Below are positions 13,881-22,451 of a stretch of 49,158 nt of DNA, piece after piece. Numbering within the stretch: the stretch's first letter is position 1; each line of letters begins with the position of its first letter. The notes under the pieces were generated by a model. The model was not told where the DNA came from. It made no database searches and was given only the letters and a program-made list of their open reading frames with translations. This DNA comes from an uncultured Clostridia bacterium. GTDB lineage: Bacteria > Bacillota > Clostridia > Oscillospirales > Ruminococcaceae. The position numbers were made by a program, and so were the translations under genes. The DNA lies in contig CALXBC010000017.1 of NCBI GenBank assembly GCA_944386455.1, positions 1-49,158 on the forward strand. Reading direction: 5' to 3'.

Positions 13881-15638
13881 ATGAGAAAAACCAAAATCAT
13901 TTGTACGTTGGGTCCTTCGACGGATGACGAAAATGTAGTGAGACAGCTGATGCTCTCCGGCATGAATGTAGCACGCTTCAACTTTTCCCACCAAACCCAT
14001 ACGGAGCATAAGGCGCGGCTGGACATGATTGTGAAGCTGCGGGAGGAACTGAATCTGCCGGTCGCCACCCTCCTCGACACCAAGGGGCCGGAAATACGTC
14101 TGCACAAAATCAAAAACGGGAAGGCGATTCTGAACGCCGGCGACACCTTCACACTGCGTACTGACGAAATCATCGGAGACGAGCATCAGGCTTCCATTAC
14201 TTACAGAAATCTGCCGAAAGATATCAAAGTCGGCTCCCGTATTCTGATTGACGACGGCCTGATCGAGCTGCGGGTCAAAAGCTATACCAACAGTGAGATT
14301 GTGACAGAGGTCGTGAACGGAGGAACAATCAGCAACAATAAGGGGATCAATGTCCCCGGGATCACCCTGTCGATCCCGTTTTTAAGCCAGCAGGATGAAC
14401 AGGACATCATCTTCGGCATTGAAAACGGCTTTGACTTTATTGCTGCATCCTTTACCCGCTGTGCACAGGACATCCTGGATATTCGTTCGATTTTGAACCG
14501 TCATGGCTGCCACAGCATCAAAATTATTGCTAAGATTGAAAATCATGACGGGGTTAACAATATTGACGAAATTCTGCGCGTCACAGACGGTGTAATGGTA
14601 GCCCGCGGCGATATGGGGGTGGAGATCCCGCTGGAAGAAATCCCCGTTCTCCAGAAAATGCTGATCAAAAAAGCCTACAATGCGGGAAAACAGGTTATCA
14701 CCGCCACTCAGATGCTGGACAGCATGATGAAAAATCCCCGTCCCACCCGTGCAGAGTCAACGGATGTTGCAAACGCCATTTATGATGGGACAAGCGCGAT
14801 CATGCTTTCAGGCGAAACCGCGGCCGGGCTCTATCCGGTCGAATCTCTCAAGACCATGGCCAAAATCGCCCAGCGTGCAGAGCAGGACATTGATTATATC
14901 AAGCGCTTTAACAACCGGGATATCGTTGAAGCGCCGAATGTCACCAACGCCATCTCCCATGCAACCGTTACAACCGCACACGACCTGGGCGCAACCGCAA
15001 TTATAACAGTAACCAAAACCGGGCAAACCGCCCGGATGATCTCCAAGTTCCGGCCGCTGTGCCCGATCATTGGCTGTTCGACCAATCCGCAGGTCTGCCG
15101 CCAAATGAACCTGTCCTGGGGCGTAACCCCCATTTCGGTGGAAGAAAAAACAATAACCGATGATTTGTTTGACCATTCTGTTCAGCGCGCAGTGGAGGAG
15201 GGACTCGTTCAAAGCGGCGATCTCGTGGTCATTACAGCAGGAGTGCCGCTTGGAATCAGCGGTACAACCAATCTTCTCAAGGTCCATGTGGTAGGAGATA
15301 TTCTGCTGTCCGGCTCCGGCGTCACGCATCGCGTTGCCTGCGGCAATCTCTGCGTATGCCGTGACGAAGATGAGGCAAAACGCAATTTTAAACACGGTGA
15401 TATTCTGGTTATTCCGCAAACCTCCAACAATATTCTGGATATCATCAAGCAGGCTTCCGGAATTATTACGGAAGCAGACGGCTTAAACACCCATGCCGCA
15501 ATCGTTGGGCTTGCCCTCGATATTCCGGTGGTGGTTGGAGCCGAAAACGCGTGTCTGCGCTTAAAAAGCGGCACAACTGTAACCATAGATGCTGCCCGCG
15601 GGATCGTGTGCAGCGATCGGGTTAAGGTTGAAAAATAG
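13881..15638 (+). CDS. pyk: Pyruvate kinase with C-terminal PEP-utiliser domain
   Basis: A 585-residue cytosolic enzyme that converts phosphoenolpyruvate and ADP to pyruvate and ATP. It starts MRKTKIICTLGPS, the classic pyruvate kinase N-terminus, and contains the active-site signature KIIAKIENHDGVNNIDEI with the catalytic Lys, RGDMGVEIP and the TATQMLDSM segment. The last ~110 residues are the swivelling PEP-utiliser domain (GLNTHAAIVGLALDIPVVVG) found in Bacillus and many Clostridia pyruvate kinases, although the position usually written TSHAA is NTHAA here. The in-frame start 13 codons earlier is rejected because GAGAGGGG sits 7 bases before ATG 13881. It has its own promoter and is separate from the polysaccharide operon that follows. 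Confidence 0.96.
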   Translation: MRKTKIICTLGPSTDDENVVRQLMLSGMNVARFNFSHQTHTEHKARLDMIVKLREELNLPVATLLDTKGPEIRLHKIKNGKAILNAGDTFTLRTDEIIGDEHQASITYRNLPKDIKVGSRILIDDGLIELRVKSYTNSEIVTEVVNGGTISNNKGINVPGITLSIPFLSQQDEQDIIFGIENGFDFIAASFTRCAQDILDIRSILNRHGCHSIKIIAKIENHDGVNNIDEILRVTDGVMVARGDMGVEIPLEEIPVLQKMLIKKAYNAGKQVITATQMLDSMMKNPRPTRAESTDVANAIYDGTSAIMLSGETAAGLYPVESLKTMAKIAQRAEQDIDYIKRFNNRDIVEAPNVTNAISHATVTTAHDLGATAIITVTKTGQTARMISKFRPLCPIIGCSTNPQVCRQMNLSWGVTPISVEEKTITDDLFDHSVQRAVEEGLVQSGDLVVITAGVPLGISGTTNLLKVHVVGDILLSGSGVTHRVACGNLCVCRDEDEAKRNFKHGDILVIPQTSNNILDIIKQASGIITEADGLNTHAAIVGLALDIPVVVGAENACLRLKSGTTVTIDAARGIVCSDRVKVEK

Positions 15639-15736
15639 ATCTTTGCGCAGGCACGGGGATCGATAGCTTCTCTGGTCAGGCCATGTGCTCTGTCACAGGG
15701 CTTTTATCGTTTCCTGCAGGATGCAGACGTTATATG

Positions 15737-15765
15737 TTGCAATTTTTACAAATATTTGGTATAAT
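15737..15765 (+). promoter_or_regulatory. Promoter of the nonulosonate polysaccharide operon
   Basis: TTGCAA (15737-15742), 17 bases, TATAAT (15760-15765), with transcription expected near 15772. It is the only strong promoter I see before the terminator at 31.34 kb. Confidence 0.75.
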
Positions 15766-15840
15766 AGCAGAATATGAGTTTTCTGCTGCAGGCGGCAAGC
15801 TGTACATCGGCAAAAAAATAACCAAAAAGGAAGTAACAAT

Positions 15841-16824
15841 ATGGCAGATAAGGTTTTAGTGACGGGTGCAGATGGATTTATCGGCAGCCATCTCACGGAA
15901 GAACTGGTAAAAAAGGGAAAGAACGTCAAAGCGTTTGTGTATTACAATTCATTTAATTCCTGGGGCTGGATTGATTCGCTCCCAAAAGAAATAAAGGACG
16001 AAATTGAAATTTTTTCCGGGGATATCCGGGATCCCAACGGCGTGCGTGAGGCTATGATGAATGCAGACACTGTTTTTCATCTGGCCGCGCTGATCGCGAT
16101 CCCGTTCAGCTATCATTCCCCGGATTCCTATGTCGATACCAATATCAAGGGGACTCTGAACGTCCTGCAGGCTGCCAGACAGCTTGAAACCCGGCGGGTG
16201 CTGGTGACCTCGACCTCAGAGGTCTATGGTACGGCGCAGTATGTGCCAATCGATGAAAAGCATCCTTATCAAGGGCAGTCTCCCTATTCCGCCACTAAGA
16301 TCGGCGCAGACCGGCTGGCGGAAAGCTTTTACAGGAGCTTCAGCCTGCCTGTCACCATTGTGCGCCCGTTCAATACCTACGGCCCCCGTCAGTCGGCAAG
16401 GGCGGTCATTCCAACCATTATCACCCAGCTTCTGTCGGGAAAAGAGGAAATCAAGCTGGGTTCCTTAACGCCGACCCGCGATTTCAACTATGTCAAAGAT
16501 ACGGCCAACGGCTTTATCACGCTGTCTGAAGCGGACAACGTCATTGGAGAAGAGATCAATATTGCCACCCAGCACGAAATTTCGATCGGCGAGCTGGCAA
16601 ACGAGATCATTTCACAGATCAATCCGAGTGCCCGCATTATTTGCGAGGACGAGAGACTGCGCCCCGAAAAGAGCGAGGTCAACCGCCTGCTCGGCAGCAA
16701 CGAAAAAATCCGCAGAATGACCTCATGGGAGCCCAAATATACCCTGAAACAGGGAATTGAAGAAACCATCGCATGGTTTAAGGATCATATGGAATCCTAT
16801 AAAACCGATATCTATAATTTATAA
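15841..16824 (+). CDS. legB: LegB-like nucleotide-sugar 4,6-dehydratase
   Basis: A 327-residue extended short-chain dehydrogenase. The NAD-binding TGADGFIGSH motif is at residues 8-17, the TSTSEVYG segment at 123-130 and the catalytic YxxxK (Tyr149, Lys153) in SPYSATKIGAD. In the legionaminate pathway LegB removes water from GDP- (or UDP-) GlcNAc to give the 4-keto-6-deoxy sugar used by LegC. The strong full-length match to GDP-mannose/UDP-GlcNAc 4,6-dehydratases plus an adjacent LegC-type aminotransferase, LegI, LegG and LegF make this assignment much better than a generic epimerase. It is the first gene of the operon, with an AAGGAAG site before the ATG. Whether its sugar is GDP- or UDP-linked cannot be seen directly; the PtmE-like neighbour suggests GDP. 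Confidence 0.88.
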   Translation: MADKVLVTGADGFIGSHLTEELVKKGKNVKAFVYYNSFNSWGWIDSLPKEIKDEIEIFSGDIRDPNGVREAMMNADTVFHLAALIAIPFSYHSPDSYVDTNIKGTLNVLQAARQLETRRVLVTSTSEVYGTAQYVPIDEKHPYQGQSPYSATKIGADRLAESFYRSFSLPVTIVRPFNTYGPRQSARAVIPTIITQLLSGKEEIKLGSLTPTRDFNYVKDTANGFITLSEADNVIGEEINIATQHEISIGELANEIISQINPSARIICEDERLRPEKSEVNRLLGSNEKIRRMTSWEPKYTLKQGIEETIAWFKDHMESYKTDIYNL

Positions 16825-16861
16825 TATTCCGCCGGACATCATATCCTGTGCCCGGCATCTG

Positions 16862-16907
16862 AAAGGTGGGAAAGGCAGAGCTTTTCAGCCGCTTTGCCTG
16901 AATCATG
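16862..16907 (+). promoter_or_regulatory. legC translation start with a hairpin between the SD and the ATG
   Basis: The only good ribosome site for legC, AAAGGTGGG (16862-16870), lies 34 bases before the ATG. Between them GGCAGAGC (16874-16881) pairs with GCTTTGCC (16891-16898; one G-U). If this hairpin forms, the effective SD-to-ATG distance falls to about 9 bases. Confidence 0.5.
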
Positions 16908-18041
16908 AGCAAATTTATCCCCTTGTCTGTTCCAAATCTCCGCGGAAACGAAGCCGCCTATGTCAATCATGCAATTCAAAGCGAATGGGTATCAACCGGC
17001 GGCGCCTATATTGAAGAATTTGAACAGAAAATCGCCGAATATGTGAAGGCTCCCGGGGCAGTCGCCTGTCAAAGCGGAACGGCGGGAATCCACCTCGCGC
17101 TGATTGCGGGCGGCGTAAAGGCAGATGAGGAAGTGCTTGTCCCGGCGCTGACCTTTATCGCTTCGGTCAACCCCATCAAATATGTCGGTGCAGAGCCTGT
17201 TTTTATGGACTGTGATGATACGCTGTGCATGGATATGGATAAAGTCGAGCAGTTTTGCGAGACAGAATGCAGCATGTCGGACGAAGGCCTGATCAACCGC
17301 AGGACCGGGCGCCGTGTCAGCGCCATGATCGTCGTGCATATCTTCGGGAATCTGGCCAACATGGAAAAGGCTGTCTCACTGGCGGAAAAATATCATCTGT
17401 TTCTGATCGAGGATGCCTGTGAGGCCCTCGGCAGCTACTATACAAAGGGCTGCTTTTCGGGCAGGCACGCCGGAACCATCGGTGATATTGGTGTTTACTC
17501 CTTTAACGGGAACAAAATCATCACGACCGGCGGCGGCGGCATGATCGTTTCCAACTGTATGGACTGTCTGAAGCAGACCAAATACCTTTCCACCCAGGCA
17601 AAGGATGATACCCTGTATTTCGTTCACAACCAGATTGGCTACAATTACCGCATGACAAACCTTCAGGCCGCGCTGGGACTTGCTCAGCTGGAACAGCTGG
17701 AGCCGTTTATCAAAATCAAGGAAGAAAACTATCAAGCCTATCTGGAGCATCAGATTCCTCTGTTGCCTTTTCGGGAGGATATCCGCTCCAACCGTTGGTT
17801 TTACAGCTATATGACAGACAAACGGGATATCCTCATACAGGAGCTGAACAAGCGGCAGATTCAGTCCCGTCCGATTTGGCACCTGATATCCGATCTGCCC
17901 CCCTATCGCTCCTGCCAGGCTTATCAAATAGAACGCTCGACTTACTATTGGGAGCATATCGTCAATCTGCCGTGCAGCACGAATCTGACAAAAGAAGACG
18001 TGGCTTCCGTCGCAAAGGCCGTTCATGAAATCCTGAAATGA
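16905..18041 (+). CDS. legC: LegC-like PLP-dependent sugar aminotransferase
   Basis: A 378-residue DegT/DnrJ/EryC1/StrS-family aminotransferase. The PLP-binding Lys is Lys204 in SFNGNKIITTGGGG, and LIEDACEALGS carries the cofactor-contacting Asp. It should transfer an amino group from glutamate to the 4-keto sugar made by LegB. LegC proteins differ from the flagellar PseC type; here the downstream LegI/LegG/LegF set supports the legionaminate branch. The start ATG 16905 has no SD at normal spacing; a hairpin probably brings the upstream AAAGGTGGG near. The TGA stop overlaps the SD of the next gene. Confidence 0.88.
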   Translation: MSKFIPLSVPNLRGNEAAYVNHAIQSEWVSTGGAYIEEFEQKIAEYVKAPGAVACQSGTAGIHLALIAGGVKADEEVLVPALTFIASVNPIKYVGAEPVFMDCDDTLCMDMDKVEQFCETECSMSDEGLINRRTGRRVSAMIVVHIFGNLANMEKAVSLAEKYHLFLIEDACEALGSYYTKGCFSGRHAGTIGDIGVYSFNGNKIITTGGGGMIVSNCMDCLKQTKYLSTQAKDDTLYFVHNQIGYNYRMTNLQAALGLAQLEQLEPFIKIKEENYQAYLEHQIPLLPFREDIRSNRWFYSYMTDKRDILIQELNKRQIQSRPIWHLISDLPPYRSCQAYQIERSTYYWEHIVNLPCSTNLTKEDVASVAKAVHEILK

Positions 18042-18050
18042 GGTGTCTGC

Positions 18051-19100
18051 ATGGAGCTGACCAATTTGATCGTATCCCCGGAAATCTCTGTGTTCAAGGC
18101 AATGGACGTCATCAACCAAAACGGCAGGGGAATTGTCTATGTCTGTACGCCGGACAAGCAGCTGGTGGGCTCGCTGACAGACGGCAATATTCGGCGGTAC
18201 ATCTTAAAAAACAAGGATTTGTCCGCCCCGGTGTCAGAGGCCATGAACAAAGAGCCCAAATCTCTGTCGATTGACTGCGCCGGAAGCTCTCATCCGTTTA
18301 TGCTGGAACACCATATCACTTCCGTCCCGATTTTGGACAGACAAAACAGAGTGGTGTCCATTGATTTTCTGTACGCAGAACAGGTAAAGGAAAAGAAAAA
18401 TCTGAATATCCCGGTGGTCATTATGGCGGGCGGAAAAGGGACTCGGCTTTATCCCTATACACAGGTACTGCCAAAGCCCTTGATCCCGGTCGGAGATAAA
18501 ACCATCATTGAGCTGATCATGGAAAAATTTGAAAGCTTCGGCTGCAGTCAGTTCAATGTCATCGTGAATTATAAGCGGAATATCATCAAGTCCTTTTTTA
18601 TGGACAGCGAGCAGTCCCATCATGTGACATTCACCGATGAAGACGTATTCATGGGCACCGGCGGCGGTCTGAAGCTGCTTTCGGGAAAGTATCAGAACAC
18701 TTTTTTTATGACAAACTGCGATGTTCTCCTGGAAGAGGACTATGGAGAAATCCTCAAATACCACAGGCAGCAGAAAAATATCATTACCATGGTCTGTGCG
18801 ATGAAAAATGTTTCCATTCCATATGGTACGGTTAAATTGAATGACAGCGGCAGTGTTGCTGCCCTTCAGGAAAAACCCAGTTTTTCTTTTTTGACGAACA
18901 CGGGAATTTATGTGATAGAGCCCGCTTTTCTAAACTATATCCCGGATGGGCAGTTTATCCATATTACAGACGTCATTACCCGCTGCATCGAGCAAGGGGA
19001 GCACGTCGGCGCTTATCCTGTAGGAGAACAGGCATGGATGGACATGGGCGAGCTCAACGAACTGGAAAAAATGAGAAAGAGGCTGAATACGGATGGCTAA
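18051..19100 (+). CDS. ptmE: PtmE-like sugar-1-phosphate nucleotidyltransferase with CBS pair
   Basis: A 349-residue two-domain protein. Residues ~1-112 are a CBS pair (IVSPEISVFKAMDVINQNGRG ... PVSEAMNKEP), and ~120-345 a nucleotidyltransferase with the signature MAGGKGTRLYPYTQ (125-138), LPKPLIPVGDK and a TNCDVLLEEDYG metal site. Campylobacter PtmE, which makes GDP-glucosamine for legionaminate, has the same layout, so this gene supplies the activated starting sugar for LegB. The CBS pair probably senses a nucleotide and regulates activity. GAGGTG before ATG 18051 overlaps the legC stop, and the next gene overlaps the stop by 8 bases, so translation is coupled. Guanylyl preference is inferred from context. 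Confidence 0.85.
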   Translation: MELTNLIVSPEISVFKAMDVINQNGRGIVYVCTPDKQLVGSLTDGNIRRYILKNKDLSAPVSEAMNKEPKSLSIDCAGSSHPFMLEHHITSVPILDRQNRVVSIDFLYAEQVKEKKNLNIPVVIMAGGKGTRLYPYTQVLPKPLIPVGDKTIIELIMEKFESFGCSQFNVIVNYKRNIIKSFFMDSEQSHHVTFTDEDVFMGTGGGLKLLSGKYQNTFFMTNCDVLLEEDYGEILKYHRQQKNIITMVCAMKNVSIPYGTVKLNDSGSVAALQEKPSFSFLTNTGIYVIEPAFLNYIPDGQFIHITDVITRCIEQGEHVGAYPVGEQAWMDMGELNELEKMRKRLNTDG

Positions 19101-19770
19101 AGGGCTACTGCTGATTGGCGGCGGCGGACACTGCTGCTCCGTTATTGACTCGCTGGTATCTGACCCGGCCTGCCCGTATGACAAAATTGCAGTGATTGAC
19201 ACTGCCGATAAACGGGGATGTACGATCGCAGCCGATATTGTCTGCATCGGGACGGACGATGAGCTGGAGCCGCTCAGGCAAGAAGGCTATACCGATGCTT
19301 TTATCTCTTTGGGAAGCGTCGGGAATCCCGCGCTGCGGATCAGGCTGGCAGAAAAAGCGGCAGGCTTTGGATATCAGTTCCCAAATATCATTGATCCGAC
19401 CGCTGTTATCGGTCAAAACGTATCGTTCGGCAGCGGCATTTATGTCGGCAAACGTGCCGTTATCAATTATGGCTGTCTGATCGGCGACGGTGCGATCATC
19501 AACACAGGCAGCATTCTGGAGCATCAGTGCCGGATCGGAAAATACTGTCATATCGCTCCAGGAGCCGTTTTATGCGGCAACGTCAAGGTCGGCAGCCATT
19601 CTCATGTCGGTGCAGGCTCTGCCGTAAAACAGGGGATTTCCATCGGAAACGACACCGTCATCGGCCTTGGCAGCACGGTGGTGAAGGATATCGGTTTTGG
19701 CGTCGTTGCATTTGGCAATCCATGCGAGATACGGCAGAACATGCCATCCGAGAAAGGAGTATCGCGTTGA
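19093..19770 (+). CDS. NeuD/PglD-type sugar O/N-acyltransferase (LegH-like)
   Basis: A 225-residue protein with a Rossmann-like N-terminal domain (LLIGGGGHCCSVIDSL, the PglD-type nucleotide-sugar pocket) and a left-handed beta-helix of hexapeptide repeats (about residues 95-200, e.g. IGDGAIINTGSILEHQCRIGKYCHIAPGAVL). His of EHQCRIG is the position of the catalytic base in PglD/NeuD. Acetyl-CoA is the expected donor; the acceptor is the 4-amino sugar made by LegC, giving the 2,4-diacetamido precursor. NeuD proteins instead O-acetylate sialic acid, and that role is not excluded. It overlaps ptmE by 8 bases and the next glycosyltransferase by 4 bases (TTGA). Confidence 0.85.
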   Translation: MAKGLLLIGGGGHCCSVIDSLVSDPACPYDKIAVIDTADKRGCTIAADIVCIGTDDELEPLRQEGYTDAFISLGSVGNPALRIRLAEKAAGFGYQFPNIIDPTAVIGQNVSFGSGIYVGKRAVINYGCLIGDGAIINTGSILEHQCRIGKYCHIAPGAVLCGNVKVGSHSHVGAGSAVKQGISIGNDTVIGLGSTVVKDIGFGVVAFGNPCEIRQNMPSEKGVSR

Positions 19771-20867
19771 AAAAAATACTGCTATATGGTATTTCTGATA
19801 AAATAGGGGGAATTGAAGCCACCCTGCTCCATATGATATCTCATATGGAGCAGGACAAGGTGTCATTCGACGTCTTGACTTTTTATGAATCCATAGCATA
19901 TCAGGAAGAGTATCAGCGGTTGGGCTGCAAGATATATAAAATAACGTCGAAACGGAAAAATCCGTGGAAAAACCGTCAGGAACTGAGGCGCTTTTTTCAA
20001 CAGCATGCGGATGAATATGCGGCTGTCTGGTGCAATCTGGCGGAACTGATCAATATCGATGTTTTAAAGCTGGCAAAAAAATACGGTATTCCCAAGCGGA
20101 TCATCCACTCGCACAGTACTACCTCCACACGCGGAAAGTTGCTGACCCGTCTGCACTACTCTCATCGTAAAAAAATCGGCGCCGTGGCAACTGACTTTTG
20201 GGCATGTACCTATGACGCCGGAAAATGGTTTTATTCGGATGACATTCTGCAAAGCAGCCGGTTTCAGGTAATCCGCAACGCAATCGATCTTTCTGCATAT
20301 GCTTTCAACAGCGGCGTGAGGGAAAAAATACGGCAGCAGTATCATTTAGAAGACAGCTTTGTGGTCGGACAGGTTGGCAGACTTTCCATAGCGGAAAAAA
20401 ACACTTTGTTTTTACTGGAAATATTTGCTGCCATTTTGAAGCAGGAACCCAATGCGGTTCTGATGCTGGTCGGAGACGGTCCCGACCGTGCATTGGTCGA
20501 ACAAAAGACCGCCGAGCTTCAGCTGGGTGACCATCTGCTGATGCTTGGAACACGGATGGATGTTCCGAGGCTGCTCAATGCTATGGACGCTTTTGTACTG
20601 CCCTCTTTTTTTGAAGGGCTGGGTATTGTTCTGATCGAGGCACAGGCAGCAGGACTTCCGTCTTTCGCCTCGTCGGTCGTACCAAATGATGCTGCTGTTA
20701 CCGAACTGCTGGAGTTTATCCCCTTGCAGGACGGAGCAGGGGCATGGGCGAAAAAAATACTGGCTGCAAAAGGCCGCGTTCGCTTAAATGAGATTCCGGC
20801 GATTGCCGCGGCCGGTTACGATATCGTTGAAGAAGCCAAACGGATCCAAAAACTTTTGGAGCGATAA
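19767..20867 (+). CDS. Glycosyltransferase family 4
   Basis: A 366-residue GT-B-fold glycosyltransferase. The N-terminal part (LYGISDKIGGIEATLLHMI) is the GT4 start with its GGxE-like loop, and the C-terminal part contains the EX7E-type motif FFEGLGIVLIEAQAAGLP that contacts the nucleotide-sugar donor. It should add one sugar to the lipid-linked repeat unit on the cytosolic face of the membrane. The start is TTG at 19767, which overlaps the preceding stop as TTGA and is preceded by AGAAAGGAG; the longer open frame upstream only runs through the acetyltransferase gene in another frame. Donor and linkage are unknown. Confidence 0.85.
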   Translation: MKKILLYGISDKIGGIEATLLHMISHMEQDKVSFDVLTFYESIAYQEEYQRLGCKIYKITSKRKNPWKNRQELRRFFQQHADEYAAVWCNLAELINIDVLKLAKKYGIPKRIIHSHSTTSTRGKLLTRLHYSHRKKIGAVATDFWACTYDAGKWFYSDDILQSSRFQVIRNAIDLSAYAFNSGVREKIRQQYHLEDSFVVGQVGRLSIAEKNTLFLLEIFAAILKQEPNAVLMLVGDGPDRALVEQKTAELQLGDHLLMLGTRMDVPRLLNAMDAFVLPSFFEGLGIVLIEAQAAGLPSFASSVVPNDAAVTELLEFIPLQDGAGAWAKKILAAKGRVRLNEIPAIAAAGYDIVEEAKRIQKLLER

Positions 20868-20939
20868 AACGGATAGAAAAATATAGAAAGGAACGGCAAT
20901 GCAAAAACGTTTTATTTGTGTTGTCGTGCAGCAATTCAA

Positions 20940-22451
20940 ATGGAAATCAAAAAAATCGGGAAAAACTTGCTGGAAATGCTGGTAAACCCTCACATCTTTG
21001 CTATTATTTATCTGCCGGCGCTGTTGCTGCGCAGTGTTTATCTGCTTCAGGGGTATGCGGATATCATTTGCAAAGTCTGTTTTATATGGGGTTGTTTGAT
21101 CATCCTGTACGATGTGTTTTTAGGAAAACGAAATGCTTTTCACTCCTACCGCTGGTATTTAATGCTGGCATTTGTCATCATTTTAGGGATCTCTATCCTG
21201 ATCAATTTCAAATATTCCCTGTATGACGGGATCAAAAACATGGTATATTGTCTGCTTTACTTCTTTGTTCTGTACAGTCAGCAGCAGAATATCTCCAAGC
21301 AGCATCTTTTTGCATCCATAAGAAGATGTAATTATGTTTTGATTGTTTTAACGGCGCTGGTGGGAACTGCTTCTCTATTGACCTTTATTTTTAATATCAA
21401 TTTTATCTTTGAAACGAGCGGCAGTATCTACCGGATCGGTTTCTGGTTCAACCGTCTTTACGGTGTTTTAAATCCCAACACAGGAACAATGCTCGGGCTG
21501 ACTTCTGTCATTCTTTGCGGTATCAACTATTATCTGTCCAACAGAAAACCCGGCTGTTGGTGGATTCTTTATATTTATAATTTTATCATCCAGTTTGTCT
21601 ATTTTGCCTTGTCAAATTCCAGGGCGGCGATCGGATGCAGCGCAGTCGTTTTGATACTGGTGCTGGTGTTTATCACCTTTCCCTATCTCAGAGCCAGAAA
21701 AAGGCTATGGCACTCTCTTGTCCTGACCGGTGTATCCGGCCTGCTTGTAGTCTGTGCCGCAGTCGGAATGACAGCCGGTACCCAGACAGTCATGAAAAAG
21801 GTGCCGCAGCTTACGGCGGGATTGTCCGAAAAAATCAACCACTCCACGAATCCTATTACTCAAAACGGTTGGAATGAAGAAAACAATGAGATCGATTTTG
21901 ACCGGGTGGAGGATTTTGAAAACGGTGCTGATATCACCAATAACAGGATGGGAATGTGGACTGCTGCCTGGAAAGTGGTGATGCAGCACCCGGTATTCGG
22001 CATTGCCGCGCCTGACTGTCTGACGGCCGACGGTGCGCTGAAAGGAAACATCGACGCATCTGCTTTGACCGAAGCAGATTTAACATCGCTGCAGCGGGCG
22101 GATTTCTATTTTCATAATGGCTATATTCAGATTCTGCTCACAATGGGCTTTGCCGGCTTTGCCGTTTTTATGGCGCTGAGCCTGTTTATAGCCTGCCGCT
22201 TTCTCGCTTACTTATTCAAAGCGCCGAAAAACAGCTTGATCTATAAGGCTGTCGTTCTAATTTCATCGCTTCTGGCTGTGGTGGTGATTGATAATCTGGT
22301 GGAAGTCCATTTTCTTTTTGGCGGCCCGGATGCACTGTCCGCTGTTTTCTGGTATCTGGCAGGGACAGGGTTATTGCTCATCAAGCTAAGCGATGCATCG
22401 CCGGCTGAAACTGCTTCAAACGAAAAACAGGAAGGTACAAAGTATGCTTGA
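20940..22451 (+). CDS. wzy: Wzy-like O-antigen polymerase/ligase
   Basis: A polytopic membrane protein of about 503 residues with roughly ten hydrophobic segments and one long outside loop (around residues 295-400, rich in acidic residues), the O-antigen ligase/polymerase (PF04932-like) arrangement. HNGYIQILLTMGFAGF near residue 400 is the conserved late motif. It would link repeat units on the outer face of the membrane. The in-frame ATG at 20940 lacks an SD; a GAAAGGAACGGCA-equipped ATG at 20899 opens another frame that reaches a seven-A run (20949-20955) where a -1 shift would enter this gene. The start is therefore uncertain. The stop overlaps the next start by 8 bases. Confidence 0.8.
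   Translation: MEIKKIGKNLLEMLVNPHIFAIIYLPALLLRSVYLLQGYADIICKVCFIWGCLIILYDVFLGKRNAFHSYRWYLMLAFVIILGISILINFKYSLYDGIKNMVYCLLYFFVLYSQQQNISKQHLFASIRRCNYVLIVLTALVGTASLLTFIFNINFIFETSGSIYRIGFWFNRLYGVLNPNTGTMLGLTSVILCGINYYLSNRKPGCWWILYIYNFIIQFVYFALSNSRAAIGCSAVVLILVLVFITFPYLRARKRLWHSLVLTGVSGLLVVCAAVGMTAGTQTVMKKVPQLTAGLSEKINHSTNPITQNGWNEENNEIDFDRVEDFENGADITNNRMGMWTAAWKVVMQHPVFGIAAPDCLTADGALKGNIDASALTEADLTSLQRADFYFHNGYIQILLTMGFAGFAVFMALSLFIACRFLAYLFKAPKNSLIYKAVVLISSLLAVVVIDNLVEVHFLFGGPDALSAVFWYLAGTGLLLIKLSDASPAETASNEKQEGTKYA

Noticed and set aside
20064-20345. Minus-strand open frame inside the family 4 glycosyltransferase gene
   Set aside because: It lies entirely opposite a well-supported gene and has no independent signals.
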